A stretch of DNA of 64,000 bases from positions 22,050,501 to 22,114,500 of the forward strand of contig JBAIAC010000027.1 of the NCBI GenBank assembly GCA_037349315.1. The letters run 5' to 3'. This DNA is from Chelydra serpentina. Its lineage: Eukaryota > Chordata > Testudines > Chelydridae. The translations under genes and the position numbers were made by a program. Under the pieces are notes generated by a model. It made no database searches, was not told the DNA's origin, and saw only the letters and a program-made list of their open reading frames with translations. This document shows, in pieces, positions 56,241 through 64,000 of this stretch. Position 1 is the first letter of the stretch. Each line of letters begins with the position of its first letter.

Positions 56241-56511
56241 GACAAATACATAGGCACACACCCGGGCTGTAGATACACAGTCATATACACATGCAGACAC
56301 ACACGTCCGGGCTATCCATATGCACCCCCAGAGGCATGCCCCGTGGCTGTACATACACACAGACACACTCCACTAGTGTGTATACTCATGTACACACACA
56401 CACACACAGAAACACTGAGATGCACCTCTCCACACACAGACACACTGTGTCCTTCTAGATGCACACGATGCTTGTTCGTGCACGCACATGTACACAAACA
56501 CACACAAGTGC
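56241..56511. repeat. Degenerate CA-rich tail of the minisatellite
   Basis: TACACACAGACACAC-type text without regular units. Confidence 0.7.
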
Positions 56512-56519
56512 ATCCATGC

Positions 56520-56630
56520 TAGGGTGACCAGATGTCCCGATTTTATAGGGACAGTCCCGGTTTTTGGGTCTTTTTCTTATATAAGCTGCTATTACTCCCG
56601 ATTTTTCACACTTGCTGTCTGGTCACCATA
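56520..56630. mobile_element. Short hAT-like MITE, copy 2, exact 8-bp duplication
   Basis: 111 bp, TAGGGTGACCAG to CTGGTCACCATA, flanked by ATCCATGC at 56512-56519 and 56631-56638. The interior (CCCGATTTTATAGGGACAGT) is the reverse complement of the copy at 29236-29359. Confidence 0.9.
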
Positions 56631-56638
56631 ATCCATGC

Positions 56639-57585
56639 ATTGATGCACACTGCACACACACGCAGAGACGCCTTCCCACACAGACACGCTACACCTTCCC
56701 ACAGCCACACGTGCTGGGGTTTGGTTCATGTCAGTGTCACATCAGACCTAGTGCTTAATTTGTAATAAAAGCGGTGCCTGGGCTCCAGCCATTGTTTTAC
56801 ATTCATAAGTGACGCAGCCAGCCCGGAGGTGCAGGGGCTGGGAACTACCAAGTCCTGGCCGGCCCTGGCACAAATAAGCACTGGTCAGACCCGTCTGTAT
56901 TTACCAGCCCTGGTGATGGGGTGGGTACTGCACACAGGCTGCCGTCCCTCCACTGCACCCTCTGGGACGGCAGGTCCCTGACGCCCAGCCCCCCCGCTCC
57001 CCCACTGGGCCCTGCCCCTGGGGCTGTCTGGAATATCTGGAATGCAGCTGGCCATTGGCAGCGGGACACGGTTCTCACGCCCATCTCTGCCAATGGCAGC
57101 TGGCACCCAGGGCGCTCTGAAAGGCAGGGGAGCGGCTGCGCTTCAGGACAAACTCCTTACAAGGCTGGCGAGACGGGAAGTCATTGGAGACTTTTCCCAT
57201 GGAGGCCGGAGCTCCTGGAGGCCTGGCTGCCAGCGCTGGCCGGAGAGCTGCTCTGGCATCCCGCTCCTGGAAGGAGCTGCCTGCCGGGACCTGCCCTAGC
57301 CTGGCTACTCCTGGGTGCCTCTCGCTAGCCTGCGTCTGGTCTGAGCTCCAGGTGCTGGGCGCTGCGCGTGGCTCTTAGGCAACGGGGTGCCCACGGGCCA
57401 GGTGCCCGCACCAGCTGTGCCCAAGGCTGGCACCGGTGTCACAACAGGAGCCGTGTCCGTTACAACACTGACCCCTGGGGATGGCAGGAGGTCACTGCAG
57501 GGCGCGTGAGGAGCAATGTGGTCTGGACCCAGGCTCTGTTCGGAACAAGCCTGACACGCGGGCCACTCCCCACCAGCCCTTAGGC
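56639..57585. other. No gene seen
   Basis: Overlapping frames on both strands between 56845 and 57600 show no domain. I cannot support a gene. Confidence 0.4.
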
Positions 57586-57972
57586 CAGTGGTTCTCAACC
57601 TTTCCAGACGACTGCCCCTCGCAGGAGTCTGATTTGTCCTTGTACCGCATGTTTCACCTCGCTTAAAACCGACTTTTTTACAAAATCAGACATAAACATA
57701 CCAAAGTGGCACAGCATATTATTACTGAAAAATGGCTGATTGTCTCATTTTTACCATAGAATTAGAAAATAAATCAACTGGAATATAAATAGTGTACGTA
57801 CATTTCAGTGTACGGTACATAGAGCACTATAAACAAGTCATTGTCTGCATGAAATTTTAGCTTGGACTGACTTGGCTAGTGTTTTTTCTGTAGCCTGTTA
57901 TAAAACTAGGCAAATATCTAGATGAGTTGATGTACCCCCGGAAGATCTCTGCGTACCCCCCGGGGTATGCCT
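57586..57972 (+). mobile_element. hAT-like non-autonomous element, 3' truncated
   Basis: Starts CAGTGGTTCTCAACCTTTCC. AT-rich interior (AAATCAGACATAAACATACC, ACATTTCAGTGTACGGTACA). Ends in TGATGTACCCCCGGAAGATC and CCCCCCGGGG without the complementary terminus, so the 3' end is lost. Confidence 0.75.
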
Positions 57973-58176
57973 GGTGCTGTCTGGTCCCTGCCCGCTCCCC
58001 TCTGGCAGAGGGGCTGGGGCCCAGAGGCCTATGACACTCGCCTTCTGTGCTCCTTCAGACATGCAGTCATGTTGTTCCTGCTACGGCAGCACAGGCGGGT
58101 GCTTTGACACCCCGGTGGGTACCGCAGGGGAGACAGTGTGGGAGCGTGTCCGCCCGGCCTCCTAGGGAATGCCCAG

Positions 58177-59673
58177 TCGAAAAGGGACCCCGGTGGCTCC
58201 GGTCAGCACTGCTGACCAGGCTAATCAAAGTCCGGTTGGTGGCGCAGTGAGGATAAGGCAGGCTCCCTGCCCGGCCTGGCTCTGCGCGGCTCCCGGAAGT
58301 GGCCGGCATGTCCGGCTCCTAGGCGCAGGGGTGATCAAGGGAGCTCCGCACACTGCCCCCACCCTGAGCGCTGGCTCTGAAGCTCCCGTTGGCCGGGAAT
58401 GGGAGCTGCAAAGGTGGCCCCTGTGGGTACAGAGCCACCTGGCCTCCCCAGCGCCTAGGAGCTGGACATGCCGGCCACTTCTGGAGCTGCGCGGAGCCAG
58501 GGCAGGCAGGGAGGCTTAGCCCCGCTGCCCCGCCAACTGGGAGCTGTCTGAGATAAGCGCTGCCTGACTGGAGCCCGCATCCCAACTCCCAGCCCCAGGT
58601 CGGAACCCCCTCCTGGAGCCCGCACCCCACGTCCCCTTCTGCACCCCAATCCCAGCCCTGAGCCCCCTTCCACACCCCAATCCCAGCCCTGAGCTCCCTC
58701 CTGCACCCCAATTCCAGCCCTGAGCTCCCTCCTGCACCCCAATCCCAGCCCTGAGCCCCCTTCCACACCCCAACTCCAGCCCTGAGCTCCCTCCTGCACC
58801 CCAATCCCAGCCCTGAGCCCCCTTCCACACCCCAACTCCAGCCCTGAGCTCCCTCCTGCACCCCAATCCCAGCCCTGAGCCCCCTCCTGCACCCCAACTC
58901 CAGCCCTGAGCCCCCTCCTGCACCCCAATCCCAGCCCTGAGCCCCCTTCCACACCCCAACTCCAGCCCTGAGCTCCCTCCTGCACCCCAATCCCAGCCCT
59001 GAGCCCCCTCCTGCACCCCAATCCCAGCCCTGAGCCCCCTTCCACACCCCAACTCCAGCCCTGAGCTCCCTCCTGCACCCCAATCCCAGCCCTGAGCCCC
59101 CTTCCACACCCCAACTCCAGCCCTGAGCTCCCTCCTGCACCCCAATCCCAGCCCTGAGCCCCCTTCCACACCCCAACTCCAGCCCTGAGCTCCCTCCTGC
59201 ACCCCAACTCCAGCCCTGAGCTCCCTCCTGCACCCCAATCCCAGCCCTGAGCACCCTCCTGCACCCCAACTCCAGCCCTGAGCACCCTCCTGCACCCCAA
59301 CTCCAGCCCTGAGCTCCCTCCTGCACCCAAACTCCCTCCTGAAGCCTGCACCCCACAACCCCTCCCGCACCCCAACCCCCTCCCCCAGCCCTGAGCCTGC
59401 TCCCACACTCCAGACCCCTTGGCTTCAGCCTGGAGACCCCTCCTGCACCCCAAACGCCTCATCCCCAGCCCCACCCTAGAGCCTGCGCCCCCAGCTGGAG
59501 CCCTCACCCCCTCTCACACCCCAGCCCCCTGCCCCAGCCCGGTGAAAGTGAGTGAGGGTTGGGGAGAGGAGGGCGGTGGAGTGAGTGGGGGACGGGGCCT
59601 CAGGGAAGGGTCAGCGCAGGGGGTAGGGCAAGGGTGTTCGGTTTTGTGTCATTAGAAAGTTGGCGACCCTCGC
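58177..59673 (+). repeat. GC-rich dispersed repeat, copy B, with expanded tandem core
   Basis: Full-length-looking copy: head CGAAAAGGGACCCCGGTGGC, a GC-rich body to about 58640, a tandem core 58640-59335, then a CCTGCACCCCAA-type region and the tail GTGTTCGGTTTTGTGTCATT ... AGAAAGTTGGCGACCCT. The last 20 bases match the start of the minus copy at 10397 in reverse complement. The three copies differ mostly in the tandem core. Confidence 0.75.
58640..59335 (+). repeat. 31-bp C-rich tandem array, about 22 copies
   Basis: Unit CCCTGAGCTCCCTCCTGCAC then CCCAATCCCAG. Two variants, TCCTGCACCCCAATCCCAGC and TTCCACACCCCAACTCCAGC, alternate in places, giving a partial 62- or 93-bp period. The minus-strand frames of 296-350 residues come from this array. 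Confidence 0.9.
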
Positions 59674-61156
59674 CCGACCCCAGGCAGTCTCTCTCCCGTG
59701 CAGGTCTAGCTGCTGCTGCTAATGGGACTCTCTGAGCCGTCTATGACTCCCCAGCTCAGCCAGGAACCCCGTTAATGCCAATCTGGGGGGTTATTTTCAT
59801 CCTGCAGCGGAGTGCTCCCCACATGCCATGGACTCTGAGGGTCTGTCTCCTCGAGCTGGGAATGACACCTCCAGGTCCCGTGCAGACGTCCAGTGGGACA
59901 GTGGAGAGGGCTCCTGCTCCCGTCAGCCCCACGGCCTGTGTTCTGCATCCCCCATCACGGAGACGCTCCTAGCTGACAGCTCAGCTCCGTGATCTGCAGT
60001 GCAGCCGCTACTTCCTGCGCTAAGCAGGCCCAGGGAGCTTTCCCAGAACCCGCCTTGCACTCAGCACCTCCCTGATCCGGTGATTCAGAGCAGGCGGCTT
60101 GGCTCCTGGCTCGCCAAGGAATGTGGGCAGCACCGGGCCAGCTGCATTCTCCCACTCAGCACTCCCGGGGCAGGGTGCCCGCCGGCTCCCAGCTCGCCAG
60201 GCGGCTCTCGCAGCAGCCACTGTTGGAAGAGATTTTGTTCCTCACACTTGTGCTGGGTTGCAACAACCGGCAGCAAATCCAGCTCCTCTAGCTGTCCTTC
60301 CCCTCTGCAGGCCCCTCCCTGCAGTCACCGCGGCCTGAGGCTGGACGCCGCCTCCCGCCACGCAGGCCCGAGCCCCATGGCGTTGGGCAGGGGAGTGAGG
60401 CAGGCTCCAGCGGCACCTGTCCTGCTCTGCACTCACTCAGCTGAGCCCAGCGGCAGCGGGGCCCTGGCAATGGGCACAAAGCTCTGCCCACGGCAGTGAC
60501 CCATTTGCCCGAGTGGCTTCCTCGCTGGACGGAGCTGCTCGTCGGGGCGTCTCGGGAAAAGCCAACACCCAGGCCGAGGGGCTAGGGATGAAAGAAGCCC
60601 AGTGCCAGCCGCAGGAGAATGGCTGAGCAGCTCGGGTGCTGTCGGGATCAGAGCCCTCTGCAGCTCACCTCCCACAGGGCAGCAGTGTGGCTCTGATGCG
60701 ACCCCTGGTCCCCAGCTAAGGGCTGGGCTGAATGGGAGGAGCCAGCCGGAAATCCTGCCCCAGACCTTCTGCTACCAGCCGGCCCCACTGAGGGACAAGG
60801 ATGTCACCAGTGGGGACAGGCGATTGGCCACAGGCATCCTGACCCACTCTTGGCCCAGACACCCTTGGGAAGGGGCCTGCGTGGTCACACTGGGAGGAAA
60901 TTCCTGGGGGAGGCCATGTGCTGTTCTCAGGAGGGACACAGCAGCTCCCTGAGCTCGTGGCTGGGAGACAGGCCCTGGAGCAGCCTGAGTGCATGGCTAT
61001 AAGCCTGGTCCTGGAGCCTGCCTGAGAGCAGCCAAGTAACAGCAGGGTGCAGGGTGCAGCAGGGAGGGCTAGCACTGACTATACCTATGGATAGCAAAGA
61101 GCTCCCTGGAGACTGCCAGTGAGGGAGCCTCCCCCACACACAGGTAGGTGGGAGAC
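59674..61156. other. No gene seen
   Basis: About 1.5 kb of GC-rich sequence with frames on both strands and no recognisable domain or repeat. Confidence 0.4.
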
Positions 61157-61683
61157 GGTGACATTACTCAGGGTACAATCTGGACTGATGGACAGCTGTG
61201 TCCCCTCAATTCTCCAACCTGGGGTGCCTTTTACACTGCTTTGCAGTGAGGGCAACCACTCCTGGCCTGTTTGCACACCGCCTCCAGCATGTAAATCACT
61301 CCCAGTTATACCGAAGGAGTGTGGTAGCCAGCCACTCGTGAATGACTCTACAGAGCAACATCAGCGAGCTCCCAGTCACAGACTTTACCCCAGGAATGTG
61401 CATCTTGTACTGCCCAGCACCCCCCTGGATAATGCAAGCTCATGTAAAGTCCGTCATTTCATTAATAGAAAATGATATACACAAATCTTGTATAACAAAT
61501 GAAGTTCCCCAAACACTTCGTTCCAAACACACACAATAAAACAAGTGTATTCACTACAGAAAGATAGATTTTAAGTGATTACAAGTGATGAGGCATAAAA
61601 GTCAGAATGGGTTACAAAGAAATAAAAGATAAAATGCAAACTAATACCTACACTTAACAAGCTAAGTGAACTTAAAACCTCTG
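61157..61683. mobile_element. LTR fragment, same family as 2506-3821
   Basis: TGACATTACTCAGGGTACAA through CTACAGAAAGATAGATTTTA, collinear with 2508-3240 without the Penelope-type insertion. 61533-61545 (ACAATAAAACAAG) is the unoccupied counterpart of the duplicated site at 2896-2908 and 3093-3105. The 3' half is missing. Confidence 0.85.
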
Positions 61684-61904
61684 ACTTCCTGCATCGCACA
61701 GCTCATGGGGCTTCCTTGAATTAATTCCTGATTGAACTAGGGCAGATCTTCTAGAAAAACTTCCAGTTGTGATAATCCACGATAACCCTTGGGAAATTGT
61801 TCCAATGGTTAATTACTCTCACTCCTCAACATTTACATCTTAAATCCTATCTGAATTTGTCTGGCTGCAGCTTTCAGTCATTGGATTGTGTTATACCTTT
61901 GCTA
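61684..61904. other. Unassigned
   Basis: No gene or repeat recognised. Confidence 0.35.
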
Positions 61905-62765
61905 GATTGAAGAGTCGATTATCAAATTTCTGTTCCCCATATCGGTACTGATAGACTGTGATCAAGTGATCCCTTAACCTTCTCTTTGTTAAGCTAAATA
62001 GATTGAGCTCCTTGACTCTATCACTATAAGGCAGGTTTTCCAATCCTTTAATCATTCTCGTGGCTATTCTCTAAGCCGTCTCCACTTTATCAACATCCAT
62101 CTTGAATTGTGGACACCAGAACTGGACACGCAGAGGTAAAACAACCCCTATATTCCTATTCAAGATTCCGCTGTTTATGCCTCCCAGTATGATAGTAGCC
62201 CTTTTGGCCACAGCTTTACAGTGGGTGTTCCCATGCAGCTGATTATCCATCATGCCCTCTAAGACTTTTCAATCACTGCTTCCCAGGAAAGAGTCCCCCA
62301 TCCTTGTAGTTATGGTGACGTATCCTCTGTATTATTTACCATTCCCCCAATCTTTGTGTCATCTGCAAACTTTATCAGTGATGCTTTTATGTTTTTTTCT
62401 GGATCATTGATAAAAATATTAAAATAGCCTAGGGAGAAGGACTGACCCCTGGAGGACCTCACTAAAAACACCCACTCGGTGATGAGTCCCTGTTTATGGT
62501 TACATTTTGAGACATGTCAGTTAGCCAGTTTTTAATCCATTTAATGTGTGCCATGTTGAATTTGTATAGTTCTAGTTTTTAAATGTTTGAAAGCATAATG
62601 GCACGTGGTCCCAAATCAAATACCTCACAGAATCTAAGCATATTATCTCAACACCGTTACTTGTATCAATTAAACTTGTAATCTCATCAGAAAAGATAGC
62701 AAGTTACTTTGACAGGATTTGCTATAACCCCCTGCTGATTGGCATGAATTACCTGGAGAAGTTTG
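61905..62765 (-). mobile_element. CR1 LINE fragment, antisense
   Basis: Minus-strand frame 62253-62071 gives KAVAKRATIILGGINSGILN and VQFWCPQFKMDVDKVET. The rest parallels 1590-2500 in the same order (GATAAAAATATTAAAATAGC; TTAGCCAGTTTTTAATCC). Broken frames. Confidence 0.8.
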
Positions 62766-63665
62766 CTGCATGTCACTAGCCAGGCATAGTGAGAGACAGC
62801 CTAGGCTAGAGATGTAAGGCGGCACAGTGGTTCCACAGTTCCAGGCTGCACCCCGGGGATCCTGTCACAACTTCCCCTCCTCTCTCTGCCAAGGGCGCCC
62901 ATCGCTGCAGGCACAGCACCAGACTCCTCCGCTCTCACGAACAGGGCTGGGCTGAGGAGTCTGAAATTTGGGAGTAAAACGAAAACTTTAAAAATTCTCT
63001 GCAAAGTGGGGCCCAGCTCTCGTGGGAGCCCTGGCTCTGAGATGGTGTGCATGGAGAGCTGCCCCGTGACGGCTGAGGAGCCAGGCTCCCAGGGATCTCA
63101 GCCCTCACCAGCCCAGCCAGCAGGCTGCCGAGGAGTGAGGCAGGTGAGCTGGTGGGAAACCAGCCAGGTTCCAATAGAACTTTGTTAAAATCGAACAGTC
63201 TGTGAAACATTTTGATTTGCAGGAATTGGCAAAAATGTTCCATTACAATGGTCCCAAGCAACTCTGGTATGTAGTGTCACTGCACCCAGCACAGACACGC
63301 TTGTCTGCTCCTCACTGCTTTATTTCGAGGGGAGATTCTGGAGGAAGATCTCTAAGGGCAGGAAAGGGCCCACTGACCATTTTGTATCCTCCTTTATGGA
63401 GGAGGGCAATGCAAAGAGGTGTGCCATGCCCTCAGATCCAATAGAGGAGAGACAAGTAGATGCTTTGCTCCAGTGGCAGGAAGTTCCACAGCTAAGGGCC
63501 CTCCATAGGTAATGCTCTGCCCAGGGCTCTGAAGAGTGTACTGTGGGCTTTGTGGCTGCAGTGCTCCTGAGGCTAGTTTGAGGTCTATGCGGTGGCTGGG
63601 GGCATGTTGGGTCTATTGCGTGCTGGGAGAGGCTAGTGTCTACGCCATCCAGCTGTCACACACTG
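62766..63665. other. No gene seen
   Basis: Unassigned sequence before the CR1 at the edge. Confidence 0.35.
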
Positions 63666-64000
63666 AGCTTGTGAGCAAACACAAATTCTTCAACTACCTG
63701 AAGGGGGGTTCCAAGGAGGATGGAGCTTGGCTGTTCTCAGTGGTGGCAGATGACAGAACAAGGAGTAATCGTCTCAAGTTGCAGTGGGGGAGGTCTAGGT
63801 TGGATATTAGGAAAAACTATTTCACTAGGAGGGTGGTGAAGCACTGGAATGGGTTCCCTAGGGAGGTGGTGGAATCTCCTTCCTTAGAGGTTTTTAAGGC
63901 TCAGCTTGACAAAGCCCTGGCTGGGATGATCTAGTTGGGGTTGGTCCTGCTTTGAGCAGGGGGTTGGACTAGATGACCTCCTGAGGTCCCTTCCAACCCT
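63666..64000 (+). mobile_element. CR1 C-terminus and 3' end, cut by the window edge
   Basis: An open frame ending at 63934 encodes [60 protein letters not shown] and [16 protein letters not shown], the C-terminus of CR1 ORF2. The usual tail GGTTGGTCCTGCTTTGAGCA follows and runs off the window. It is one of the best-preserved CR1 pieces here. Confidence 0.9.

Noticed and set aside
51906..56253. Open frames of up to 911 residues
   Set aside because: They run through the 31-bp and 37-bp minisatellites, and frames are open on both strands with simple repeating residues. No domain is present.
58319..59507. Minus-strand frames of 296-350 residues
   Set aside because: Artefacts of the 31-bp C-rich array at 58640-59335.

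Overview
No host protein-coding gene, rRNA or tRNA gene is recognisable in this window. It is reptile intergenic DNA, most likely from a cryptodiran (hidden-necked) turtle. The best evidence is two copies of a tRNA-derived SINE (7829-7978, 9444-9620) whose tail matches the CR1 LINE 3' end, the layout known for the turtle Cry/polIII SINE. CR1 LINEs, a Gmr1-like Gypsy element with a SCAN-like gag, short Penelope-type repeats and hAT/Harbinger-like MITEs fit the same assignment. The many long open frames on both strands are retroelement remnants, or minisatellites whose repeat units lack stop codons.

Layout. 1-4.7 kb: a GC-rich repeat, an inverted minisatellite, then an antisense CR1 split by a solo LTR and by two palindromic Penelope-type insertions, one carrying a MITE. 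4.7-11.7 kb: old CR1 pieces, two SINEs and a GC-rich repeat. 11.78-17.30 kb: a Gmr1-like Gypsy element (gag, integrase, RNase H) whose two outer LTRs are inverted yet flanked by a 5-bp target duplication. 17.7-18.2 kb: a higher-order tandem repeat. 20.9-24.6 kb: a second Gypsy pol in the usual order, interrupted by a CR1 tail, a MITE and a solo LTR. 25-28.7 kb: two CR1 copies in tandem, one with the ORF1 esterase and the endonuclease. 29.6-30.7 kb: a 43-bp G-rich minisatellite. 31-34 kb: CR1 with a solo LTR. 34.3-37.3 kb: a non-LTR element with endonuclease, RT and a C-terminal C2H2 finger. 37.4-42.5 kb: CR1, nested hAT MITEs, a solo LTR, a Gypsy gag-protease remnant and another Penelope-type copy. 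43-48.7 kb: a CR1 piece, a split CA-rich minisatellite and a Gypsy pol remnant on the plus strand. 50.2-51.7 kb: LTRs. 52.0-56.3 kb: two large minisatellites. 56.5-64 kb: MITEs, a GC-rich repeat with its own tandem core, and LTR and CR1 fragments, with a CR1 tail running off the edge.

The sequences do not form a working pathway. The interest lies in nested insertions that record order of arrival, in several exact target-site duplications, and in rearranged retroelements. The density of GC-rich minisatellites would suit a microchromosome or subtelomeric region, but that is inference. All family names rest on recognition by eye, without a database search.
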